Below, piece by piece: positions 1 through 6,599 of a stretch of DNA of 41,507 nt. Origin of the DNA: Ruminococcaceae bacterium UBA1730 (GTDB lineage Bacteria; Bacillota; Clostridia; Oscillospirales; Acutalibacteraceae); NCBI GenBank assembly GCA_002315935.1, contig DCII01000021.1, positions 1,193 to 42,699 on the forward strand, read 5' to 3'. The position numbers and the translations under genes were made by a program. Below the pieces are notes generated by a model. It ran no database searches and was not told where the DNA came from. It saw only the letters and a program-made list of their open reading frames with translations. The number at the start of each line of letters is the position of its first letter. The stretch's first letter is position 1.

Positions 1-45
1 AAAACATACTCGAAAATCTTGCTTGCCGATTTAATCAGCGTTTCC

Positions 46-1407
46 TTAATATTTTTCAATTCTTGACATCAACGCCACCGTCTCGCAATGGCCTGTTCTT
101 GGGAAGAGGTCAACGGGAGTGGCTTTGACTGCGGTGTAGCCGAGCTCCTTGAAGAGTGCACAGTCACGGGCAAGAGTTGCAGGGTCACAGGAAACATAAA
201 CAATTCTGTCGGGGTTGAAGCGGACAGCACTCTTTACCATTTCCGGCGAACAACCCTTTCTCGGCGGGTCAAGAATGATAACATCGGGCTTTATTCCCTC
301 TTTTTCAAGCTCAACAGCCGCTTCGGAGGCATCACCGCAGATGAAACGGGCATTCCTTATGCCGTTTAGCTCTGCGTTTTCCTTTGCATTTTCAATTGCT
401 TCGGGAACGATTTCAACGCCGATAATTTTCTTTGCCTTGTTCGCCATCGAAAGACCGATTGTGCCTGCTCCGCAATATAAATCCATAACGGTTTCGTTGC
501 CCGAAAGGGAAGCATATTCGGCAGCCTTTTTATAAAGTTTTTCAGCCTGGTCGTGGTTGACCTGGTAGAAGGAAAGCGGCGAAATTCTGAATTTAAGTCC
601 GCAGAGAATGTCGGTAATATAATCATTTCCGAATATGGTTCTGCATTTTTCGCCCATTATCACATTTGTTTTTTCTTTGTTGGAATTAACGATAATACTT
701 GTGATGCTTTTATCCGCCTGAGTGAGCAAAGAAACAAGCTTTTTTTCATTTGGAAGACGGTTTCCGTTGATAACGGCACAAACCATAATTTCGCCTGTTG
801 CAACGCCCTTGCGTAGATAAATATGGCGAAGAAGTCCTTTGTGAAGTAATTCATCATAGACAGAAACATTTTCTTCTTTTATGTAGTTTTCAAAATTTTT
901 CAGAATGCCTTCAAAATCCTTCGGTTGAAGTCTGCAATCGGGGCAGTGAACAACCCGGTGGCTGTGCGAAGAAAAGAAACCCATTCTGATTTCGCCCTTA
1001 TCAATTGCAACGGGATACTGTGCTTTGTTGCGGTATCCTTCGCTTTTTTCAGACGGAATTATTTCTTCGAATTCAGGCTCAACTCCGCCTATTCTGCGAA
1101 AGCATTCCTTAACATTTTCAGCCTTTATTCGGCATTCCTCGGCGTAGTCCATATGAGCAAAAACACAGCCTCCGCATCTGAGATAAACGGGGCAGGACGG
1201 CTGAATTCTGAATTCCGAGGGCTTTTGGATTTCTTCAACCTTGGCGAAGGCGTAGGTCTTTTTGACCTTGAGGATATGAGCGGAAATATCTTCTCCTATT
1301 GCGGTTGCAGGCACAAAAACAGCCATTCCGTCATGCCTGCCTATTCCGCTTCCGTCGGCGGTGCAGGAATCAATGTGTAGATTTATGATGTCATTTTTCT
1401 TCAGCAA
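46..1407 (-). CDS. rlmD: 23S rRNA (uracil-5-)-methyltransferase, RlmD/RumA type
   Basis: This 453-residue protein looks like a TrmA/RlmD-family enzyme, which transfers a methyl group from S-adenosylmethionine to C5 of a uridine in 23S rRNA. An N-terminal TRAM-like beta-barrel (about residues 1-60) comes first. Cysteines C72, C78 and C81, with C155 or C158, match the family's iron-sulfur ligands. The C-terminal Rossmann methyltransferase has DLYCGAGTIGL and a DPPRKG motif, and the catalytic cysteine is C407 in VSCDPATLARD. The start is a TTG preceded by GAGGAAAAG. The gene lies 10 nt after the CPBP protease gene on the same strand, so they are probably cotranscribed. Clostridia often carry several paralogues (RlmD, RlmCD), so the exact target uridine is uncertain. 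Confidence 0.93.
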   Translation of the reverse strand: MLKKNDIINLHIDSCTADGSGIGRHDGMAVFVPATAIGEDISAHILKVKKTYAFAKVEEIQKPSEFRIQPSCPVYLRCGGCVFAHMDYAEECRIKAENVKECFRRIGGVEPEFEEIIPSEKSEGYRNKAQYPVAIDKGEIRMGFFSSHSHRVVHCPDCRLQPKDFEGILKNFENYIKEENVSVYDELLHKGLLRHIYLRKGVATGEIMVCAVINGNRLPNEKKLVSLLTQADKSITSIIVNSNKEKTNVIMGEKCRTIFGNDYITDILCGLKFRISPLSFYQVNHDQAEKLYKKAAEYASLSGNETVMDLYCGAGTIGLSMANKAKKIIGVEIVPEAIENAKENAELNGIRNARFICGDASEAAVELEKEGIKPDVIILDPPRKGCSPEMVKSAVRFNPDRIVYVSCDPATLARDCALFKELGYTAVKATPVDLFPRTGHCETVALMSRIEKY

Positions 1408-1417
1408 ATTCTTTTCC

Positions 1418-2398
1418 TCACTTCAGAGAAATATAATTGAGGGTAACCTTGAACATAATGAGAATTGCGAGTATCATGGCAGGATTAAGGAAGAAAACCG
1501 CAACCTTTTTTGAGGCTGAAAGAGCGGTGATATGGTTTTCGGGCTTCTTTTTTCCTTTGATAATCAGGAATCCTGCCGAGCCGATAATTGAGATGACGAG
1601 CAGAAAAAAAACAATAATCAGGTAAATTTTATTCTGCGTTTCTGTATCGGGCACATCCTCAACGAGGAATTCGGTGAGAACAGAATAAAGATTATTTGCA
1701 AAATGAATCATAACGCCTGTCCAGAGGCTTTCGGTCAGGCAGACTGCATAACCGATAGCAAGACCGACCATGAAAGCGAAGGGAGCCTGAATCAGGTTGC
1801 CGTGAAGAATTGCAAAAACGAAAGAAGACATTACGATTGCGAAAGCATCTCCGTATTTTCTCAATGGCTGCATGACCGCTCCACGCATACCAAGCTCTTC
1901 AACGAGGGGAGGAACAACGGCAATTGCGATGATATAAGCAAATCTGCCGGGAATTCCGGAGGGAGTACCTGTTTCGGGAGACGAAAGATTAACGCCTATT
2001 TCCGAAGAAAACGAAACAAGAAGACTTGTGATATAGTTTGCAACAAGGCAGATGAAAAATCCGAACGGGAGTGCAAGAACCGAAAGACTGACACTGTTCG
2101 GTTTGTTGAGCTTGAAGACCTCCGAACCCGTTTTATTTTGAAGATAAACGCCGCCGATTGCAAACGGCAGACCTATGCTTAAAATGGAATTCAGAGCGAT
2201 ATAGCAGGATTCAAAAATACTGCTCTGAAAATAAGCTAAACGAAAAGACGGAATCAGAAGCAGTGCACCGAAAAGAACCTGAATTGCAGTTGAAGCAACA
2301 ACGCAAACACCTGCAACAATGCCGACTCTGCGAATGCCCTTCTTTTCATATTTTATCTCAAGCTCACGCTGCTGGAGAAAAAATTCATAGTCAGTCAT
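1418..2398 (-). CDS. CPBP family intramembrane metalloprotease (CAAX protease-like)
   Basis: The protein has 326 residues and about eight hydrophobic segments, so it is an integral membrane protein. The CPBP (Abi/Rce1-like) active-site set is present: EELGMR at 167-172, H199 in the FAILHG segment, and H232 with N235/N236 in HFANN. In this family the glutamates and histidines form a membrane-buried catalytic site. Bacterial members act in membrane-protein processing, bacteriocin self-immunity or phage-defence-like roles, and nothing here chooses among them. A charged 25-residue N-terminus precedes the first membrane span, and the last span reaches the C-terminus. The ATG follows an AAGGTGAT site. 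The gene is first in a two-gene transcript with rlmD. Confidence 0.88.
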   Translation of the reverse strand: MTDYEFFLQQRELEIKYEKKGIRRVGIVAGVCVVASTAIQVLFGALLLIPSFRLAYFQSSIFESCYIALNSILSIGLPFAIGGVYLQNKTGSEVFKLNKPNSVSLSVLALPFGFFICLVANYITSLLVSFSSEIGVNLSSPETGTPSGIPGRFAYIIAIAVVPPLVEELGMRGAVMQPLRKYGDAFAIVMSSFVFAILHGNLIQAPFAFMVGLAIGYAVCLTESLWTGVMIHFANNLYSVLTEFLVEDVPDTETQNKIYLIIVFFLLVISIIGSAGFLIIKGKKKPENHITALSASKKVAVFFLNPAMILAILIMFKVTLNYISLK

Positions 2399-2432
2399 AA
2401 TATCACCTTATAATCGCATTATTCTATTCTAT

Positions 2433-2461
2433 ATTTTATCTCAAAATTTCCGGTCTTACAA
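2433..2461 (-). promoter_or_regulatory. Sigma-A type promoter for the CPBP protease/rlmD transcript
   Basis: On the minus strand, -35 TTGTAA (2456-2461) and -10 TAAAAT (2433-2438) are separated by exactly 17 nt, and the CPBP start codon lies about 35 nt downstream. Prediction from consensus only. Confidence 0.5.
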
Positions 2462-2683
2462 GTATTTTACAGGTTTTTGTCAGATTATTTTTGCTTTTTA
2501 AAAATGGATTTAATGCATTAATTATCAACACATATAAAAAATTCAGCACAAAAAAGCACAAAATCAAAAAAGTTGTGTGGAAGAATCTTGTGGGATGCAG
2601 TTCATTATTGCTATCAGAATAATATTGACTTTTCCTATTTGTTGCGATGCGATACAATATTTTTGACAAGGTGTAGATTTCTC

Positions 2684-2712
2684 TTGACAAATGCAAAAAA
2701 TATCGCTAAACT
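2684..2712 (+). promoter_or_regulatory. Possible promoter of the barstar-like gene
   Basis: A perfect -35 TTGACA (2684-2689) is followed after 17 nt by TAAACT (2707-2712), a 4/6 match to the -10 consensus. A second TTGACA lies at 2663-2668 without a suitable -10. The LexA-like palindrome lies 11-24 nt downstream of the -10. Confidence 0.4.
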
Positions 2713-2722
2713 ATAAACACAA

Positions 2723-2736
2723 GGAACAAATGTTCA
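2723..2736 (+). promoter_or_regulatory. Possible LexA (SOS) operator
   Basis: GGAACAAATGTTCA matches the Firmicutes LexA box CGAACRNRYGTTYG over its whole 12-nt core (GAACAAATGTTC) and differs only at the two outer bases. It lies just after the predicted promoter and 28 nt before the barstar-like start codon, a position suited to repression. One match in AT-rich DNA is weak evidence. Confidence 0.35.
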
Positions 2737-2763
2737 CTATATTTTGACTTTATAGAGATTGAA

Positions 2764-3075
2764 ATGAAAGAAAAGAAAATTATTACATTAGATCTGACTG
2801 ATTGTAAATATTTGGGTGAACTGCATGAACGAATCAGAGTTGCTTTTGATTTTCCTGAATGGTATGGAGCAAATTGGGATGCATTTTGGGACTTATTATG
2901 GAGCGAATGTGATGCAGATGAAGTTGTGATAGTCGGAGAAAAAACAATGTCTGAAGTATTTAACAGTCAACTTAAAGATATGCATGAAATGTTAGATAAG
3001 TTTGTTAATGAACGAGCTGAGGATAGCAATATCTATGATGATATAAGACCTTTTTCTTACAGAATCGAGGGTTAA
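2764..3075 (+). CDS. Barstar-like ribonuclease inhibitor
   Basis: This 103-residue cytoplasmic protein matches the barstar family, whose members bind barnase-like ribonucleases with a helix rich in acidic residues. The family signature YGxNxDAxWD is seen as Y34, G35, N37, D39, W42 and D43. The two aspartates are the positions that occupy the barnase active site in the B. amyloliquefaciens complex. The usual length is about 90 residues, so this copy is full length. No barnase, polymorphic-toxin C-terminus or secretion gene is visible within several kilobases, so it is an orphan immunity-type gene. It lies in an AT-rich accessory stretch. The start is an ATG after a weak site (TTGAA), suggesting low translation. 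Confidence 0.85.
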   Translation: MKEKKIITLDLTDCKYLGELHERIRVAFDFPEWYGANWDAFWDLLWSECDADEVVIVGEKTMSEVFNSQLKDMHEMLDKFVNERAEDSNIYDDIRPFSYRIEG

Positions 3076-3096
3076 ATTAAGAACATAGAAACAGTG

Positions 3097-3183
3097 CTAA
3101 ATAGTTATTTCTTCATTTTCAATTTGTGTTACCTTTACATCTTGCAATCCAATAAGTTTTTCAATAGAATAATAGTTGAGCAT
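3097..3183 (-). pseudogene. Remnant of an ISL3-family transposase N-terminus
   Basis: A 28-codon minus-strand reading frame starts with ATG after an AAAGGATT site and ends at TAG. Its peptide contains YYSIEKLIGLQDVKVTQIE, which resembles the extreme N-terminus of ISL3-family transposases (a short 'EKLLGLxDVxVxxIE' opening before the zinc-binding part). Nothing transposase-like follows the stop, so if the assignment is right this is a decayed or truncated element. The 113 nt upstream hold a minus-strand TATAAT-like sequence near 3283-3289 but no clear terminal inverted repeat. Recognition rests on about 20 residues. Confidence 0.42.
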
Positions 3184-3304
3184 ATTTGTTAATCCTTTCT
3201 ATGATTTCTGGACAATCTCATTTTACAGGATTATTTAAATATGCTCCTTTTTTATTGTTGAAATATTTCCTTTCCTCAACATATATTATAGAACCCATTA
3301 ATGC

Positions 3305-3349
3305 AAAAAGCAATTCGACTTGTCAATGGACAGTTTCGAATTGCTTTTT
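3305..3349 (-). terminator. Rho-independent terminator of the XRE gene
   Basis: A perfect 14-bp inverted repeat (arms 3305-3318 and 3336-3349, loop 17 nt) has T-runs on both sides. On the minus strand its first bases overlap the TAA stop of the XRE gene. It could also stop plus-strand transcription from the barstar side. Confidence 0.65.
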
Positions 3350-3623
3350 ACATTTGCTTCATTTTTGTGCGGATGATTGCAATTTCTTTTTCAATAATGT
3401 TCAATTCCGTTTCTATTTGATTTTGAATCGGAGAAGTATTGTGGCAAATTAAGTAATCAGTAGAAACATGAAAAAAATCCGCCAATTTGATTATTGCAAA
3501 ACTGTCCGGGTTAGTCTTGCCTGTTTCATAATTTGACAGAGTTCGTTGGTCAATACCTACCGCATTGGCAACATCGCTTTGCCGTAACCCGATTTCTTCC
3601 CTCAATTCCTTTATTCTGTTCAC
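3348..3623 (-). CDS. XRE-family helix-turn-helix regulator
   Basis: This is a 91-residue DNA-binding protein. Residues 1-60 form a Cro/C1-type HTH: IKELREEIGLRQSDVANAVG, then the recognition helix region IDQRTLSNYETGKTNP and the closing ADFFHVSTDYLI. The remaining 30 residues are probably an amphipathic dimerisation helix. I chose the GTG at 3623 because GAAGG lies 8 nt upstream; the GTG at 3632 overlaps that site. The gene is divergent from the large surface-protein operon, with 203 nt between the starts, so it may control that operon, itself or both. A partial dyad GGTAGTAATTATACC (3649-3663) near its start is a candidate operator. The gene is AT-rich compared with the housekeeping genes nearby. 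Confidence 0.85.
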   Translation of the reverse strand: MNRIKELREEIGLRQSDVANAVGIDQRTLSNYETGKTNPDSFAIIKLADFFHVSTDYLICHNTSPIQNQIETELNIIEKEIAIIRTKMKQM

Positions 3624-3682
3624 AAATACCACCTTCTTGAATTTTGATGGTAGTAATTATACCAAAATATTAGTGAAAGTTA

Positions 3683-3711
3683 TTGACATACTAAGAATTT
3701 TATGTTATTAA
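3683..3711 (+). promoter_or_regulatory. Probable promoter of the surface-protein operon
   Basis: Perfect -35 TTGACA (3683-3688), 17-nt spacer, then TATTAA (3706-3711), a 4/6 match to the -10. The first start codon lies about 115 nt downstream, leaving a long leader that contains the inverted repeat at 3766-3793. Confidence 0.45.
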
Positions 3712-3765
3712 ATAAATAGCAGAAAAATATTGGTACAATGTGCATAAAATACCTGATAAATGTTA

Positions 3766-3793
3766 ATTAAGAACATCGTGTATGGTTCTTAAT
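3766..3793. repeat. Inverted repeat in the leader of the surface operon
   Basis: Perfect 9-bp arms ATTAAGAAC (3766-3774) and GTTCTTAAT (3785-3793) are separated by 10 nt, 33 nt before the start codon. No T-run follows, so it is not a standard terminator. It could be an operator or an RNA hairpin in the leader. The 12-mer AATTAAGAACAT, which includes the left arm, also occurs at 3075-3086. Confidence 0.45.
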
Positions 3794-3826
3794 CATATTC
3801 TAATCCAATAAACGGAGGAAGGTCAA

Positions 3827-6577
3827 ATGAGGAAAAAGTTCAAGATACTAATCGCTGCGGTTGTGATAACAGCCATTGTATCGTGTTCGCTCACTGTAAC
3901 GGTCAATGCCACCGCATATAAGCAAGCGGTGAAATACGGTTACAACGGAACGGAGATTCAAATGCTTTGCTCTCTTGCGGCGGAAACCGGGGATGTTTCC
4001 GGAGAGGGCGAAATCGGTGGCACCTCATACGAAGAGGCAAAGGTTAACGGTTTTACCGGTTCCATTGAGGAATGGTACAGCCTGTTTGTTGGTAAAAAGG
4101 CAGATTGCAGCAAAACTGTTTTTGAAAATGCGAACAAGAGCAGTCTTGCAGGTTGGCTCAAAAAAGTCAGCAGTAAGAATGTGAAAAAAGAAGCACAAAC
4201 GGATGTGAACGGCAATAAATCCGCATATTTATACGCTTGTGATTACGGCTTTGAGGGTAGCGTTGAAGATTGGCTTGCATCACTTATCGGCAAATCAGAT
4301 GAAGATAATGGCGGAATTTTTTCCATAACTGCTTCTGCCGCAGGAAACATAAAATCTGCATATATACAAAGCAATGAAAAAGGTAATAAATCAGGAATGC
4401 AGAAATGGTTATGCAATCTATTTGGTATTCAGGATGGTGAAGACGGCGAAAAAGGATTAAGTGCCTATGAGATTGCCGTCAATAACGGGTATTCCGGAAC
4501 AGAGGTTGAGTGGCTTCGCTCTCTTGCGGGTCAGAACGGCAAATCCGCTTATGAAATTGCAAAGGATAATGGCTATTCCGGAACCGAACTGGAATGGTTG
4601 GCTTCTCTTGTGGGTGAAAAAGGACAGAGCGGAAGCAACGGCAAATCCGCTTATGAAATTGCCAAGGACAAGGGATATATCGGAACAGAGCAGGATTGGT
4701 TGGCTTCTTTGATAGGACCGACAGGTGCACAGGGAGCCAACGGAAATAACGGTAAGTCTGCTTATGAACTTGCAAAAGACAACGGATTCAAAGGTACCGA
4801 AAAAGAATGGTTGGATTCTTTGAAAGTGGGTTCCAAGGGCGATGCCGGAGCAGATGGCAAATCAGCATATGACCTTGCTAAAGACGATGGTTTTGAGGGA
4901 ACATTAAGCCAATGGCTCGCTTCTTTGAAGGGCGAAAAAGGCGAAACCGGCAATGAAGGTGCAACAGGAGCCAAAGGTGAAAAGGGCGACACAGGTGCGA
5001 CGGGTGCACAGGGTGCAACAGGTTCAGACGGAAAATCTGCTTATGAAATTGCCGTAAAAAATGGCTATAAAGGTTCGGAAACAGAATGGCTTGAATCACT
5101 TAAGGGTGAGAGCACCGAATATGGAAATGACGGAAAATCGGCTTTTGAACTTGCACAGCAGGAGGGCTTTGAGGGCACCCTTGCCCAATGGCTGGATTCT
5201 CTTGTAGGAGAGAACGGTGTTGACGGAACGAACGGCGAGGACGGAAAATCTGCCTATGACCTTGCGGTGGCAAACGGTTATGAAGGCACCGTGACACAGT
5301 GGCTTGCTTCTTTGGTAGGCAAAGACGGCGAGGACGGAACAAACGGAAAATCCGCCTATGACCTTGCCGTTGATAACGGATATAAGGGCACCGTTCAGGA
5401 ATGGCTTGCATCACTTGTTGGAGCAAACGGAAAAGACGGCAAATCCGCTTATGAAATAGCGGTTGAACATGGTTACAAAGGAACGGAAGAGCAATGGCTC
5501 GCTTCTCTTGTAGGAGCCAAAGGAGAAGATGGTAAGTCTGCCTATGAAATTGCCGTTGAAAAAGGATACAAGGGTACTGAAAGCGAGTGGCTTGCTTCCC
5601 TCACGGGTGCAACAGGTGCAAACGGGAAATCCGCTTATGAGGTTGCCAAAGAAAAAGGCTATACCGGCACAGAGCAGGAATGGCTGTCTTCCCTTGTTGG
5701 TTCATCCGGTGCCGCAGGAACGAACGGAAAAAGTGCTTATGATTTGGCGGTCGAAAACGGATATCAGGGTACTCTTTCCGAGTGGCTTGTTTCTTTGACC
5801 GGAGCAAAGGGCGAAAAGGGTGACGCAGGTGCAAAGGGAGACACAGGTGCAAAGGGCGATGCGGGCAAGAGTGTTGTCAATGCCTATGTCAACGAAGAAA
5901 AGCACCTGATTTTGGAAATGTCCGACGGTTCTACCATCGACTCCGGCTATGTGGGTGTGACAACCACGGAACCCACAGCAACGGAATATACTGTCACCTT
6001 CAAGGACCATGACGGAACACAACTGAAACAACAAAAAGTAAAATCCGGCGAGGATGCCACACCCCCCGCCAATCCAACAAGAGCGGGTTATACCTTTAAA
6101 GGCTGGAACGGAACCTATACGAAGGTTACTGCCGATCAAGTGGTTTATGCCACCTACGATGCCGTAACGGAACCCACCTTGATTGTGGAAAGTGCAACCG
6201 CCGCAGCGGGCGATACCGTCAATGTGACCTTGCGGATTTTGAACAATCCCGGCATTGCGGGGGCAAAGTTCACAATAAATTATGATGAGAAATTAACCCT
6301 GCAATCTGCTACGGTCGGTGAAGCCTTCTCCGCATTGGATTATACTGCACCCGGCAAGCTGACAAGCCCCTGCAGTTTTTCATGGGATTCTTTGGATGCG
6401 GAGTCCAAAACGGATGGTACGGTTGTCACATTGACATTTAAGGTGGCAAACACAGCCGTTGTGGGAAGCAGTTTGGCTGTAAATTGCACCTATACCGACG
6501 GCGATGTGTTCAGCGGAAACGCAACTATGGACGATGTGTCTCTCAACATTGTAAATGGCAATGTAATTGTAAAATAA
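3827..6577 (+). CDS. Secreted repeat protein: helical/collagen-like repeats, InlB-type repeat, cohesin domain
   Basis: This 916-residue protein begins with a signal peptide (basic MRKKFK, hydrophobic core to about residue 25, likely cleavage near NATA at 27-30). Residues 31-668 hold about 18 copies of a 22-residue motif, consensus SAYEIAxxNGYxGTExEWLASL; copies 1-5 are degenerate and 6-18 regular. Short Gly-X-Y collagen-like linkers separate them, longest at about 367-402 and 657-681. A linker containing DGSTIDSGYV leads to an InlB/Listeria-Bacteroides repeat (719-778, GYTFKGW) and a C-terminal cohesin-type domain (784-916) with NNPGIAGAKFTINYD. No LPxTG, membrane anchor or SLH domain is visible, so attachment to the cell must be indirect or absent. 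Translation starts after GGAGG. The 22-nt gap to the next gene implies one operon. It is most likely a fibrous adhesin or scaffold; the function is inferred. Confidence 0.85.
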   Translation: MRKKFKILIAAVVITAIVSCSLTVTVNATAYKQAVKYGYNGTEIQMLCSLAAETGDVSGEGEIGGTSYEEAKVNGFTGSIEEWYSLFVGKKADCSKTVFENANKSSLAGWLKKVSSKNVKKEAQTDVNGNKSAYLYACDYGFEGSVEDWLASLIGKSDEDNGGIFSITASAAGNIKSAYIQSNEKGNKSGMQKWLCNLFGIQDGEDGEKGLSAYEIAVNNGYSGTEVEWLRSLAGQNGKSAYEIAKDNGYSGTELEWLASLVGEKGQSGSNGKSAYEIAKDKGYIGTEQDWLASLIGPTGAQGANGNNGKSAYELAKDNGFKGTEKEWLDSLKVGSKGDAGADGKSAYDLAKDDGFEGTLSQWLASLKGEKGETGNEGATGAKGEKGDTGATGAQGATGSDGKSAYEIAVKNGYKGSETEWLESLKGESTEYGNDGKSAFELAQQEGFEGTLAQWLDSLVGENGVDGTNGEDGKSAYDLAVANGYEGTVTQWLASLVGKDGEDGTNGKSAYDLAVDNGYKGTVQEWLASLVGANGKDGKSAYEIAVEHGYKGTEEQWLASLVGAKGEDGKSAYEIAVEKGYKGTESEWLASLTGATGANGKSAYEVAKEKGYTGTEQEWLSSLVGSSGAAGTNGKSAYDLAVENGYQGTLSEWLVSLTGAKGEKGDAGAKGDTGAKGDAGKSVVNAYVNEEKHLILEMSDGSTIDSGYVGVTTTEPTATEYTVTFKDHDGTQLKQQKVKSGEDATPPANPTRAGYTFKGWNGTYTKVTADQVVYATYDAVTEPTLIVESATAAAGDTVNVTLRILNNPGIAGAKFTINYDEKLTLQSATVGEAFSALDYTAPGKLTSPCSFSWDSLDAESKTDGTVVTLTFKVANTAVVGSSLAVNCTYTDGDVFSGNATMDDVSLNIVNGNVIVK
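3917..5830 (+). repeat. Array of about 18 'SAYE...WLASL' coding repeats with Gly-X-Y spacers
   Basis: Imperfect tandem repeats within the first surface gene. Each unit encodes 22 conserved residues (Ser-Ala-Tyr near the start, Gly-Tyr/Phe then Gly-Thr in the middle, Trp-Leu-Ala-Ser-Leu at the end) plus a spacer of 3 to about 40 residues. Later units (from about 4460) are much more alike than the first five, which suggests recent expansion at the 3' side. Confidence 0.9.
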
Positions 6578-6599
6578 TACAGAAAAAGGAGGAACTACC

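Larger units (their letters stand above)
2401..2763. other. AT-rich intergenic region, 363 nt
   Basis: This gap separates the divergent CPBP and barstar-like genes. It holds the minus-strand promoter for the former and the plus-strand promoter and a LexA-like palindrome for the latter. An 86-codon minus-strand reading frame at 2436-2696 has no convincing ribosome binding site or recognisable family and is treated as chance. I see no RNA gene. Confidence 0.5.

Noticed and set aside
2436..2696. 86-codon minus-strand reading frame in the AT-rich gap
   Set aside because: No ribosome binding site or recognisable motif; it overlaps the predicted promoters of both flanking genes and its composition looks like translated AT-rich noise.
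3186..3452. 88-codon plus-strand reading frame
   Set aside because: It runs through the XRE terminator and antisense into the XRE gene; no start signal or family features.
4440..5850. Regularly spaced DNA repeats that could suggest a CRISPR array
   Set aside because: The repeats are degenerate at third codon positions and keep one open reading frame; they are coding repeats, with no cas genes nearby.
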